Source: Bog-756 sp963839925 (GTDB lineage: Bacteria; Actinomycetota; Acidimicrobiia; Acidimicrobiales; RAAP-2). Taken from it: a stretch of DNA of 64,000 bases. Positions 26,035 to 34,176 of this stretch are shown here, piece after piece (position 1 is the stretch's first letter; each line of letters starts with the position of its first letter). The stretch spans positions 558,001 to 622,000 of the forward strand of contig CAWIWV010000002.1 of the NCBI GenBank assembly GCA_963839925.1, in the 5' to 3' direction. The notes beneath the pieces are model-generated. The model searched no databases and was not told the DNA's origin. It worked only from the letters and a program-made list of their open reading frames with translations. A program made the translations under genes and the position numbers.

Positions 26035-27045
26035 ATGCCTTACCAAGCTGAGTACATCTGGATCGACGGAACCGAGCCGTCGCCGCTGCTGCGGAGCAAG
26101 ACCAAGGTCATCCAGGACGGCTCCGATCCGGGGATCTGGGGATTCGACGGGTCGAGCACCAACCAGGCCCTCGGACACGACTCGGACTGCGTCCTCCGCC
26201 CGGTGTTCATCGTGCCGGACCCGCTGCGAGGCCCCGACGACAAGCTCGTGATGTGCGAAGTCGAGCTCACCGACTTCTCGCCCCACCCGACCAACACCCG
26301 GGCGAGGCTGCGTGAGGTGGTCGAGAAGTACAGCGATCAGGAGCCGCTGTTCGGGATCGAGCAGGAGTACACCTTCTTCAAGAACGGCCGCCCCCTCGGT
26401 TGGCCGGAGCTCGGCTACCCGGCACCACAGGGCCCGTACTACTGCGGAGTGGGTGGCGACAAGATGCCCGGCCGGGAGATCGTCGAAAGGCACACCGCCG
26501 CCTGCATCAAGGCGGGGATCGGCATCGAGGGCACCAACGCCGAGGTGATGATGGGTCAGTGGGAGTTCCAGGTGGGCGTCCTCTCGCCGCTGGACGTCGC
26601 CGACCACCTCTGGGTCGCCCGATGGTTGCTCTTCAGGATCGCCGAGGACTTCGGGGTCTACGCCACGCTGGAGCCGAAGCCCATCCTCGGCGACTGGAAC
26701 GGCGCGGGCGCGCACACCAACTTCTCGACCAAGGCCATGCGCGAAGACGGCGGGTGGGACGCCATCATCGCCGGCTGTGAGGCGATCGGGAAGCGGATCG
26801 ACGAGCACATCGCCGTCTACGGCGTCGGCATCGAAAGCCGCCTGACCGGAGCCCACGAGACCGCCCACTTCACCAAGTTCAGCTACGGCACCTCCGACCG
26901 CGGGGCCTCGATCCGTATCCCGTGGGCGGTGGCCAAGGCGAAGAAGGGCTGGCTCGAGGACCGGCGGCCCAACGCGAACATGGATCCCTACCAGGTCACC
27001 GCCGTTCTCGTCGAGACGGTCTGCGGAGACGCGGCGGGAGGCTGA
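26035..27045 (+). CDS. glnII: Glutamine synthetase type II (GSII, eukaryotic-like)
   Basis: The 336-residue length is that of GSII, shorter than GSI. Motifs include YIWIDGTEPSPLLRSKTKV, IWGFDGSST, GIEQEYTFF (Mg2+ glutamates) and GPYYCGVGGDKMPGREIVE. Next come GTNAEVMMGQWEFQVG, WNGAGAHTNFSTKAMR and a C-terminal GASIRIPWAVAKAKKGWLEDRRP segment with the active-site arginines. It makes glutamine from glutamate, ammonia and ATP in the cytoplasm. ATG 26035 follows AGGAG. A four-half-site GlnR-like box lies upstream and a perfect 13-bp terminator hairpin lies downstream, so it is probably a monocistronic, nitrogen-regulated gene. A GSI-type enzyme and glnR follow. Confidence 0.95.
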   Translation: MPYQAEYIWIDGTEPSPLLRSKTKVIQDGSDPGIWGFDGSSTNQALGHDSDCVLRPVFIVPDPLRGPDDKLVMCEVELTDFSPHPTNTRARLREVVEKYSDQEPLFGIEQEYTFFKNGRPLGWPELGYPAPQGPYYCGVGGDKMPGREIVERHTAACIKAGIGIEGTNAEVMMGQWEFQVGVLSPLDVADHLWVARWLLFRIAEDFGVYATLEPKPILGDWNGAGAHTNFSTKAMREDGGWDAIIAGCEAIGKRIDEHIAVYGVGIESRLTGAHETAHFTKFSYGTSDRGASIRIPWAVAKAKKGWLEDRRPNANMDPYQVTAVLVETVCGDAAGG

Positions 27046-27117
27046 CGAACGACGCTCCGATGGTCCGGCCAACTCCCCCCAGGTCGAACCAGACCGGCCG
27101 TCGAACGACAGCCCAGA

Positions 27118-27155
27118 CGAACAGAGCCGGGTCCGGTCGGATCCGGCTCTGTTCG
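27118..27155 (+). terminator. Strong terminator hairpin after glnII
   Basis: CGAACAGAGCCGG (27118-27130) is perfectly complementary to CCGGCTCTGTTCG (27143-27155), a 13-bp stem with a 12-base loop. It separates glnII from the GSI-type gene. No T run follows, but the stem is exceptionally stable. Confidence 0.8.
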
Positions 27156-27265
27156 CATCTCGTGATACGCCGTCGACTACACGACAGTCCACCTGCGACA
27201 ATGGAAACATCAGCCCTGACGATTCCCGCCCGACGCCCCCGGACACCTCAGAGGTGCACGACCCG

Positions 27266-28630
27266 ATGAGGAGCCAAGAGGAGTACGTCCTCCGCACGGT
27301 CGAAGAGCGCGGCATCAGGTTCGTCCAGCTGTGGTTCACCGACGTGCTCGGGACGCCCAAGACCTTCAGCATCACCCCCGCCGAGCTCGAGAACGCCCTC
27401 GACGAGGGGATGACCTTCGACGGCTCGGCCATCGACGGCTTCAGCCGGGTCCAGGAGAGCGACGTGCTCGCCCGCCCGGACGCCAACACCTTCCAGCTCC
27501 TCCCGTGGCACGGGCACGGACAGGCCGCCTCGGGAACCGACGAGTCCGAAGCCCAGGTCGCCCGGGTCTTCTGCGACATCGTGAACCTCGACGGGACCCC
27601 CTTCCAGGGCTGCCCGCGCCACGTCCTCCGCCGCACGCTCGATCGCGCCAGCGACCGCGGGTTCACCTTCTTCGCGGCCCCGGAGATCGAGTACTTCTAC
27701 TTCGCCGACTCGGACCCGTCCCACTCGCCACTCACCCTCGACTCGGGCTCCTACTTCGAGCTCACCGTCGCGGACCGGGCGAGCGACATCCGCCAGCGGA
27801 CCGTGCTCACCCTCGAGGAGATGGGGATCCCGGTCGAGCACGCACAGCACGAGGACGCACCCAGCCAGCACGAGATCGACCTTCGCTATACCGACGCGAT
27901 GACCATGGCCGACACGGTGATGACCGTCCGCTTGGTGGTCAAGGAGATGGCCCGCCAGCAAGGCGTGTTCGCCAGCTTCATGCCCAAGCCGTTGGCGGGG
28001 GTGCAGGGTTCGGGCATGCACACCCACATGTCCCTGTTCCGCGGGGACACCAACGCGTTCATCGACCTCGAGCGACCGGGCGGGCTGTCCGAAGTCGCAG
28101 AGGGATTCATCGCGGGCCTGTTGCGCCATGCGCCGGAGATCACCGCGGTGACCAACCAGTGGGTCAACTCGTACAAACGGCTGGTGTCGGGCTACGAGGC
28201 ACCGATTCACGTGTCGTGGGCGCACAACAACCGCTCGGCGCTGGTGCGAGTACCCGTCGTGAAGCCCGGGAAGATCGACTCGACCCGGGTCGAGTACCGG
28301 TCGCCGGACAGCGCGTGCAATCCCTACCTCGCGTTCGCAGTCATTTTGGCCGCGGGACTCGAAGGGATCGAACACGGATACGAGCTCCCGCCCGAAGCCG
28401 ACGCCAACCTCTTCGCTGTCAGCGCAGAGGAGCTGGCCAACAAGGGCATCCTCCACCTGCCGGGGAGTCTCAACGAGGCCCTCGGGCTGATGGAGTCCTC
28501 CGAGCTGTTGGCGACCACCCTCGGCGAGCACGTCTTCGAGTGGTTCATCCGGAACAAGCGCGCCGAGTGGGCCGAGTACAAGGCCCACGTCAGCCAGTTC
28601 GAGCTCGACCGCTACCTGCCCCTGTTGTAA
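27266..28630 (+). CDS. glnA: Glutamine synthetase type I (GSI-alpha/GlnA2-like)
   Basis: ATG 27266 gives 454 residues starting MRSQEEYVLRTVEERGIRF, the usual GlnA2 start; GTG 27254 is a less likely alternative. Motifs: FVQLWFTDVLGTPKTFSI, MTFDGSAIDGFSRVQESD, APEIEYFYF, EHAQHEDAPSQHEIDLRY, GSGMHTHMSLFRG, then NSYKRLVSGYEAP and VEYRSPDSACNPYLAFA. The adenylylation motif NLY[DE]LP of GSI-beta is missing; the equivalent region reads ELANKGILHLPGSL. This points to the alpha form without adenylyl control. With GSII next door the cell has two glutamine synthetases or glutamine-synthetase-like enzymes. glnR follows about 40 bases downstream and is probably co-transcribed. Confidence 0.93.
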   Translation: MRSQEEYVLRTVEERGIRFVQLWFTDVLGTPKTFSITPAELENALDEGMTFDGSAIDGFSRVQESDVLARPDANTFQLLPWHGHGQAASGTDESEAQVARVFCDIVNLDGTPFQGCPRHVLRRTLDRASDRGFTFFAAPEIEYFYFADSDPSHSPLTLDSGSYFELTVADRASDIRQRTVLTLEEMGIPVEHAQHEDAPSQHEIDLRYTDAMTMADTVMTVRLVVKEMARQQGVFASFMPKPLAGVQGSGMHTHMSLFRGDTNAFIDLERPGGLSEVAEGFIAGLLRHAPEITAVTNQWVNSYKRLVSGYEAPIHVSWAHNNRSALVRVPVVKPGKIDSTRVEYRSPDSACNPYLAFAVILAAGLEGIEHGYELPPEADANLFAVSAEELANKGILHLPGSLNEALGLMESSELLATTLGEHVFEWFIRNKRAEWAEYKAHVSQFELDRYLPLL

Positions 28631-28671
28631 CCGGGCCACACGACTGCGTCACGAAGGGAGGGGAGTCCGCC

Positions 28672-29352
28672 ATCGAACCGCTGCTGTGCTTTCCTTCCGT
28701 GCCGCCCAGCGCGGTGACCGCCGTGCTCGACCGGGCCGGCTACCCCTGGCTCGGCATCGACAAACCCGAGGCGGCCGAAGCGCAGGAGCCCGAGGACGGC
28801 TGGTCGGGCGCGGTCATCTGCAGCGGCGAGGATCCGATCGGCGCGTTTCTTCTCTGCCGGCACCTACGCAAGCGGGAGGTTCCCCTCGCCCCGGTACTGG
28901 TGGTCGTCCCGGTCGAGCAGCTCGGCGAGCTCGAGCTCCGCGAGGACCTGTTCGACGACCTGTGCATCGAGCCGGTCGGTTCCGAAGAGCTGGCCACCCG
29001 GTTGGCCCACCTGTTCTGGCGAACCGGCCGAGGGGTGCGCCCGGACCTTCTCGAGCACGGCCCGCTGGTCCTCAACTTGGAGACCTATCAGGCGGCGGTG
29101 GCCGGCAAGGTCCTCGACCTCACCTACATGGAGTACGAGCTCCTCCGCTTCCTGGCCGCACGACCGGGGAAGGTCTTCACCCGTGAGACCTTGCTCAGCC
29201 GGGTCTGGGGCTACGAGTACTACGGCGGAGCCCGGACGGTGGACGTCCACGTGCGCCGGCTCCGGGCGAAGCTCGGCGAGGAGCACGCCCACCTGATCCA
29301 GACGGTTCGCTCGGTCGGCTACCGGTTCGGCCAGACCGCGTGGACACCCTGA
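28672..29352 (+). CDS. glnR: GlnR-like OmpR-family winged-helix regulator; probable ATC start
   Basis: The C-terminal winged helix (about residues 130-222) is canonical: VLDLTYMEYELLRFLAARPG, VFTRETLLSRVWGYEYYGGA, RTVDVHVRRLRAKLG and LIQTVRSVGYRFG. It closely follows Streptomyces GlnR. The N-terminal receiver-like domain lacks the phosphorylatable aspartate: the GlnR segment VILIDG is VICSGE here, as in atypical receivers. No ATG, GTG or TTG lies in frame before position 28699. The GGGAGGGGAG ribosome site ends 7 bases before an in-frame ATC at 28672, which also gives the family N-terminus. Downstream GTG starts (28699, 28714) would remove the first strand. It is placed just after glnA and probably controls the nitrogen genes. 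Confidence 0.8.
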   Translation: MEPLLCFPSVPPSAVTAVLDRAGYPWLGIDKPEAAEAQEPEDGWSGAVICSGEDPIGAFLLCRHLRKREVPLAPVLVVVPVEQLGELELREDLFDDLCIEPVGSEELATRLAHLFWRTGRGVRPDLLEHGPLVLNLETYQAAVAGKVLDLTYMEYELLRFLAARPGKVFTRETLLSRVWGYEYYGGARTVDVHVRRLRAKLGEEHAHLIQTVRSVGYRFGQTAWTP

Positions 29353-29367
29353 CCGACTGAAGCTCCC

Positions 29368-29760
29368 TCACTCGACCGGCGCGTACGCCCACACTTCGAC
29401 CTCGACCGACGCGCCCGCCGGAAGCGCTGTCACCGCCACCATCGACCGGGCGGGCCGGTGGCCTCCGAAGAAGGCCGGATAGGCCTCGTTCACCAACGCG
29501 AAGTGTTCGGGGTCCGTCACGAAGACGGTGGTCTTCACCACGTGCTCGATCGTTGCACCCTGGCTGTGCAAGAGCTCGGCCGCATTGGTCAACGCCTGGG
29601 TGAGCTGCGCCGGGACGCCACCCTCCACGAGCACCGGTGCTCCGGCACCCTCAGGCGGCGGGACGACTCCGAGCTGCCCCGAGCAGATCAACCACGGCCC
29701 CGCCCTGACCACCGGGGTGTAGGGACCGATCGGACCGATCGGACGGCTCGGGGTGCTCAT
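29368..29760 (-). CDS. RidA/YjgF/Rid family protein
   Basis: The 130-residue protein has the Rid family plan: PIGPYTPVVRAGPWLICSGQLG, then a variable loop, QLTQALTNAAELLHSQGAT, VVKTTVFVTDPEHFALVNEAY and PARSMVAVTALPAGASVEVEVWAYAP. The conserved Arg (PARSMV) and Glu (VEVEVWA), which bind the carboxylate and activate water in RidA deaminases, are both present. RidA removes reactive enamine/imine intermediates from amino-acid metabolism. ATG 29760 shares one base with the stop of the upstream molybdenum-hydroxylase-like gene (TGATG), so the two are coupled. It converges on glnR with 15 bases between the stops. Confidence 0.9.
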   Translation of the reverse strand: MSTPSRPIGPIGPYTPVVRAGPWLICSGQLGVVPPPEGAGAPVLVEGGVPAQLTQALTNAAELLHSQGATIEHVVKTTVFVTDPEHFALVNEAYPAFFGGHRPARSMVAVTALPAGASVEVEVWAYAPVE

Positions 29761-31430
29761 CAGGTGCCTCCTTTGCGGGCCAGGGTCCGCGTCGGCCAGG
29801 TCGGTGGAAGACCGTCGGCGAGCCATCGGGCCGCGGCGACCGCCGCGAACACGGCATCGGAAGCGTTCACCGGTGAGCGACCCTCGTCGGTTCGCATGGT
29901 GACGTCGACACGCGGCATGTCGCGGGCGGGCAGCACGCCGAAGGAACGGACGGTCAGGTCGTGGACGACCCCGTCGTCGTCGACGGCGATTCCCTCGCTG
30001 CCGACCCAGCCGAGCGCCTGGTGGGTTGCGCCGATGCAGTAGGAGCGCAACACCGTCTCGTCGAGGACCTCCCCAGCGTCGACCTCGACGTCGATCGTGT
30101 CGTCCGGACGACAACGCACCAGGGCTCGACCACCGCCCGGAGAGATCACCTCGACCGGGACGTCGGCGATCGACCGGTCGGCGTCGGTGGCGCCGCCGCC
30201 GACTGTCCCGACCATCAGTGCGCACGCTGCGAGCACCGCTGCTTCGGCCCACACTGCGGCCCGCAGGTCGAGTGAGCTCCTCGGACCGACGACCGAGACC
30301 GGCTCGAGGACGAGACCGGGCGCGACTGCGCTGACCGCGGCCTCGAGTGACGCCCATTCCTCGGCCCACGCTTCGGTCGGCTCGCCCGGTCCCCGTTCTT
30401 CGACGTTGATCCCGACCCGCAGCACCCCTGACCCGTCGAGGCCGATCCCTCCGGCGACCGGCGGCCGCTTGGGACCGAAACGGACCACGTCCTCGCGCGA
30501 CCAGACCACTCGCACCGCACGGCCGTGCTCGTCCGCGAGCCTGCGGGCGTCGACGGCAACCGGCGAGTGCAGCTTGCCGCCGAAGGACCCTCCGTTGGCC
30601 ACCGGTGAGGCCGGCTCTCCGCCCGGCTCGCACCACGAGGCGTCGGGCTCGACGTAGGCCGGCTCGACCCAGGTCGTCTGCAGCGTGAGGTCCCAGACCC
30701 CCGGCGGCACCCCGATCGGGTGGCTGAGCGGAAGGCTGGTCCTTCGTCCCTGCACCTTTCCGGCGCGCGCCCGAGCTGCTGCCAGCGTCTCGTCGAGCAC
30801 ATAGCCGCCCTCACCGTCGGGCACCGCGACGAGAGCATCCGGCGGGCAGGTGTCTTCGGCGAAGCCGGCGCGACCGAGGACGACCGGGAGCCCGACCTGT
30901 TGGGCAATCCCTCCCTCGAGGGCGGCCCTCTGCGACGCGTGGTGCAAGTCCCGTGAGACGGGGGCAGCCGGAGAAGCACCACCCGATCCGCCGACCGAAC
31001 CGCCGGCCACCAGGCCGGCTGCCTCTTCGATGGTCTGCCAGCCGGTGCACCGGCAGAGATGGGCGAGAAGGCCCCGGTCGACCTGGTCGACCGAAGAAGC
31101 AGAAGGGACCGAATAAGTCGTCGTGTTCGACCCGACCAAGGCGGCGAGCCTCATGACGATGCCCGGCGTGCAGAAGCCGCACTGACTGCCACCCGTCGAA
31201 AGCAGGGCGTCGGCCCAACACTCCCGGGTTGCTTCGGGCAGGCCTTCGAGAGTGGTGATCTCACGACCCGCAACCCTCCGGACGGGAGTCACGCATGCGA
31301 CCCGAGGCGAGCCGTCGACCCACACGGTGCAGCACCCGCACTGACCTTGCGGGCTGCAGCCGTCCTTCACCGACCGGATGCCGCTCCGATCACGCAGCGC
31401 ATCGAGCAGCGAGGACCCTTCGTCGGGCAC
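29760..31430 (-). CDS. Compact fused molybdenum hydroxylase-like protein (2Fe-2S small subunit + partial large subunit)
   Basis: Residues 1-150 are the xanthine-dehydrogenase small subunit with both iron-sulfur motifs: CSPQGQCGCC and SQCGFCTPG...LCRCTG. Residues about 160-556 resemble only the C-terminal half of the molybdopterin large subunit: GGSFGGKLHSPVAVDA, AVRVVWSREDV and ATHQALGWVGSEGIAVDD. The family large subunit is about 700-780 residues; the hammerhead domain and first molybdopterin domain are missing. The usual GxGE active-site segment reads DEGRSPVNAS, so the catalytic Glu is not evident. GTG 31430 removes the first strand of the ferredoxin fold; an in-frame CTG at 31466 would restore it (LIRLRVDGAEVEV). 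No FAD subunit is nearby. It is coupled to ridA. Confidence 0.72.
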   Translation of the reverse strand: MPDEGSSLLDALRDRSGIRSVKDGCSPQGQCGCCTVWVDGSPRVACVTPVRRVAGREITTLEGLPEATRECWADALLSTGGSQCGFCTPGIVMRLAALVGSNTTTYSVPSASSVDQVDRGLLAHLCRCTGWQTIEEAAGLVAGGSVGGSGGASPAAPVSRDLHHASQRAALEGGIAQQVGLPVVLGRAGFAEDTCPPDALVAVPDGEGGYVLDETLAAARARAGKVQGRRTSLPLSHPIGVPPGVWDLTLQTTWVEPAYVEPDASWCEPGGEPASPVANGGSFGGKLHSPVAVDARRLADEHGRAVRVVWSREDVVRFGPKRPPVAGGIGLDGSGVLRVGINVEERGPGEPTEAWAEEWASLEAAVSAVAPGLVLEPVSVVGPRSSLDLRAAVWAEAAVLAACALMVGTVGGGATDADRSIADVPVEVISPGGGRALVRCRPDDTIDVEVDAGEVLDETVLRSYCIGATHQALGWVGSEGIAVDDDGVVHDLTVRSFGVLPARDMPRVDVTMRTDEGRSPVNASDAVFAAVAAARWLADGLPPTWPTRTLARKGGT

Positions 31431-31512
31431 CTCGACCTCGGCGCCGTCGACTCGAAGCCGGATCAGGGCTCAGAACTCGATGAGGCCGCCGGTGGAACGT
31501 CCAGCAGGCTGA

Positions 31513-31878
31513 TCAGCTGAACGAGGAGCCGCAACCGCAGGTGCGGGTGGCGTTGGGGTTGGTTACGTGGAACCCCGCGCCCTGGAGGCCGTCGCTGTAG
31601 TCGAGCGTCGACCCCTTCAACAGATCGGCGCTGGTCGGGTCGACGACCACCTTGACCGTCCCGAACTCACGGACCACGTCGTCCTCGGCGACATCGGCGT
31701 CGAAGAACATCTCGTAGCTGAACCCCGAGCATCCACCGGGGCGCACCGCCACCCGGAGGGCCAACCCGTCGATCTCTTCCTGGGCCAACAGCTCTGCGAC
31801 CTTCACTGCGGCGTCATCGGTCAGCGTCACCGGATTGGGCTTCTTCCCGATGCTCACGGACTGCATGGTGGCACTCAT
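31513..31878 (-). CDS. erpA: A-type iron-sulfur cluster carrier (HesB/IscA/ErpA family)
   Basis: The 121-residue protein has the three A-type cysteines, Cys50 in VRPGGCSGFSYEM and Cys114/Cys116 in RTCGCGSSF, which hold a transferable Fe-S cluster. ATG 31878 follows a perfect AGGAGGAG site. It would deliver clusters to apo-proteins. It is divergent from the Mrp carrier across 108 bases, which suggests joint control of cluster transfer, and it is adjacent to the 2Fe-2S molybdenum-hydroxylase-like gene. The symbol is by family resemblance; other A-type names are possible. Confidence 0.9.
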   Translation of the reverse strand: MSATMQSVSIGKKPNPVTLTDDAAVKVAELLAQEEIDGLALRVAVRPGGCSGFSYEMFFDADVAEDDVVREFGTVKVVVDPTSADLLKGSTLDYSDGLQGAGFHVTNPNATRTCGCGSSFS

Positions 31879-31986
31879 TCGACGCTCCTCCTGATTGACA
31901 AGACCTACCAAAAGAGTACCCGCGCCGGGTCCCACACGAGACATCGGAAGGCTGAATCGCACCCTTCGACCGGTAAGATTGCCCAG

Positions 31987-33183
31987 GTGACCGGCGTCGA
32001 ACGGAGCGGACCCACCGAGGACCTCACCGAGGACCCCACCGAGGAGGCAGTGCGGGAAGCCCTCCGCGGGGTCATCGACCCCGAGCTCGGTGCCGACATC
32101 GTCGAACTCGGTATGGTCACCGACGTCCGGGTCGGGGACGACGGCGAGGTGGCGGTCGAAGTCGCCCTGACCGTTGCCGGTTGCCCCCTCCGCACCCAGA
32201 TCCGCCAGGACGTGGAGACCCACGTGGGCACACTGGCGGGGGTGAGCTCGGTCTCGGTGAGCACCGGGGTCATGGACGCGGAACAACGCCGAACGGTCAT
32301 GGAGCGTGCGCGGCTCCTCGCCCGTGACCCCGCCCCGCAGACCGACATTCCTGACACCGCGAGGGTCATCGCCATCGCCTCGGGCAAGGGAGGCGTGGGA
32401 AAGAGCTCGGTGACCGCCAACCTCGCGGTGGCGCTCGCCCGGCGCGGCCTGACCGTCGGGGTGCTCGACGCCGACATCTGGGGGTTCTCGATCCCTCGGC
32501 TCCTCGGGATGCAGGGCGACATCGAAGCTCGGGACAAGAAGATGGTGCCGCTCGAGCGGCAAGTGGGTGAGGGTCGCCTCCGGGTTCTCTCGATGGGGTT
32601 CCTGGCCGACGAGGAGAGCGCCATCATGTGGCGAGGACTCATCCTCAACCGCGCCGTCCAGCAGTTCCTCGAGGACGTCCACTGGGGCGACCTCGACTAC
32701 CTGCTCATCGACATGCCGCCCGGCACCGGGGACATCCAGATGGGCCTCGCCAGGATGCTGCCCCGCACCGAGGTGATGGTCGTGACGACCCCGCCGGTCG
32801 CGGCCCAAAAGGTCGCCGCCCGTACCGCGGACATGGCGAGGAAGGGGTACCTCCGGGTCGCCGGGGTGATCGAGAACATGAGCGACTTCATCTGCGAGCA
32901 CGGGACCTCGTACGCACTGTTCGGCTCGGGCGGGGGCGAACGCCTGGCCCGCGACGTCGGCGTGCCGCTGATCGGACGGATCCCGCTTCATCCGTCGATC
33001 GCAGCTGGTGGCGACGCGGGTGAACCGGTAGCGCTCGATCCAGACCAGCCACTCGCAGAGGTGTTCGACGAGATCGCCGAGTCGGTGATCTCGACGGTCG
33101 CCCCGGTGGTCCCGATGGACGGGTGCAGCGTGCGGCTCCTCGACCGGGTCGAGCAAGCAGTCAGAGCCGGCGCCGCTCCCTAG
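31987..33183 (+). CDS. mrp: Mrp/NBP35 family Fe-S carrier ATPase with N-terminal MIP18 domain
   Basis: GTG 31987 gives 398 residues. Residues 15-100 form the MIP18/DUF59 domain (VIDPELGADIVELGMV, ALTVAGCPLRTQI). A deviant Walker A IASGKGGVGKSSVTANLA follows (GKGGVGKS, residues 133-140), then VLDADIWGFSIPRLLG and DYLLIDMPPGTGD (switch region). The usual C-x-x-C cluster motif of ApbC is not present: the equivalent stretch reads NMSDFICEHGTSYALFG with a single cysteine, as in several actinobacterial homologues. The protein assembles or transfers Fe-S clusters. Its 3' end overlaps the convergent NUDIX gene by four bases. Confidence 0.9.
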   Translation: MTGVERSGPTEDLTEDPTEEAVREALRGVIDPELGADIVELGMVTDVRVGDDGEVAVEVALTVAGCPLRTQIRQDVETHVGTLAGVSSVSVSTGVMDAEQRRTVMERARLLARDPAPQTDIPDTARVIAIASGKGGVGKSSVTANLAVALARRGLTVGVLDADIWGFSIPRLLGMQGDIEARDKKMVPLERQVGEGRLRVLSMGFLADEESAIMWRGLILNRAVQQFLEDVHWGDLDYLLIDMPPGTGDIQMGLARMLPRTEVMVVTTPPVAAQKVAARTADMARKGYLRVAGVIENMSDFICEHGTSYALFGSGGGERLARDVGVPLIGRIPLHPSIAAGGDAGEPVALDPDQPLAEVFDEIAESVISTVAPVVPMDGCSVRLLDRVEQAVRAGAAP

Positions 33184-34109
33184 GCCGGCTCTGCCCTCGA
33201 GCCCCACAATGACCGGGCGGCCTCTTCGAATCCTCGATCGACCTCGTTCCCCGATGCCAGCCGGTCAGCGAGCGCTCGCTCGTACCCGGCGTCGCCGGGA
33301 CGCAGGATGAGCACACGATCGTCCTCGACGACGACGATCGGCAGCACCACCGGCACGTCGGTCACCCCTTGGGCCCACTCGATCACCTCCGCAGCGGAAT
33401 CGAACTCTGCGATGCGCTGCAGGTTGGCAACGGTCGGGGGCAGCAACTCGATCTCGCCCGCGTCATAGCGAGCGAGCGCCCCAGAAGGACTGATCCAGAT
33501 ATTCGCGATGGTCTCCCCATCGTCGTGGCTGGCGACCTGACCCGGCGGAGCCAGTGTGACGAAGAAGCGGGTGTCGTAGCGACGGGGGGACAGCTCGGGG
33601 GTGATCCAGTGCCCGACGTAGTGGAGCGCGTCGACCGCGAGCACCAGGTCTTCGCGTTCGCAGATCTCGAGGAAGTCGATCTGCCCTTCGTTCAGCGCCC
33701 GGCGGTGCGCGGCGAAGCGTTCGGCCCGCCCCGGATCGGTCGTGTCGAGGAGCCGGTCACCGTCCGGATCGCCGTCGTGACCCGAGCGGGCCATCAACAC
33801 TCCGGCCTCCTCGAAGCACTCCCGCAACGCCGCGACCCAATACGCGAGCCCACCCGACTCGACACCGAGGATGGCGCTCGCCTCTTCGTCGGTCAGCCCC
33901 TCGCACCGTTCTTGCGCCGCCGGGCCCTCGTCCTCAGGGTCGACCGACCCGCCGGGGAACACATAGGCGCCGGCCACGAATTCGGAGGCCAGATTGCGGC
34001 GAAGCATGCAGACTTCGACGCCCCCCTGCACTCCCTCGTCCTGCGCGTCCCGATCCTGCGCGTCCCGGATCAGCAGGACGGTCGCCGCATCCCGCAGGGT
34101 CACACTCAT
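33180..34109 (-). CDS. NUDIX hydrolase (NUDT19-like)
   Basis: The 309-residue protein has YVFPGGSVDPED followed, after an insertion of about 35 residues, by the NUDIX core AALRECFEEAGVLMA (REx2EExG). A split Nudix box like this is typical of NUDT7/NUDT19-type CoA or nucleoside-diphosphate hydrolases. Other conserved pieces are WITPELSPRRYDTRFFV and IWISPSGALARYDAGEIELLPPT. The N-terminus has a small repeat RDAQDRDAQDEG. Substrate is not determinable; CoA derivatives would fit the family. It overlaps the 3' end of mrp by four bases on the opposite strand. Confidence 0.85.
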   Translation of the reverse strand: MSVTLRDAATVLLIRDAQDRDAQDEGVQGGVEVCMLRRNLASEFVAGAYVFPGGSVDPEDEGPAAQERCEGLTDEEASAILGVESGGLAYWVAALRECFEEAGVLMARSGHDGDPDGDRLLDTTDPGRAERFAAHRRALNEGQIDFLEICEREDLVLAVDALHYVGHWITPELSPRRYDTRFFVTLAPPGQVASHDDGETIANIWISPSGALARYDAGEIELLPPTVANLQRIAEFDSAAEVIEWAQGVTDVPVVLPIVVVEDDRVLILRPGDAGYERALADRLASGNEVDRGFEEAARSLWGSRAEPA

Positions 34110-34176
34110 CTGCTCAGGACCCCGTTCACTCGATCAGGCTACCGTCCGGGCTTCCCGCCCCGGCTCCGAGCCGAGC

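Noticed and set aside
27156..27265. GlnR box before the GSI-type glnA
   Set aside because: Some weak half-sites occur, but none has the 11-base spacing with both GTnAC and GaAAC.
27331..28630. Long frame overlapping glnA in a second phase
   Set aside because: Its first part is Arg/Pro-rich shadow of glnA. Only the end, after 28672, is a real gene (glnR).
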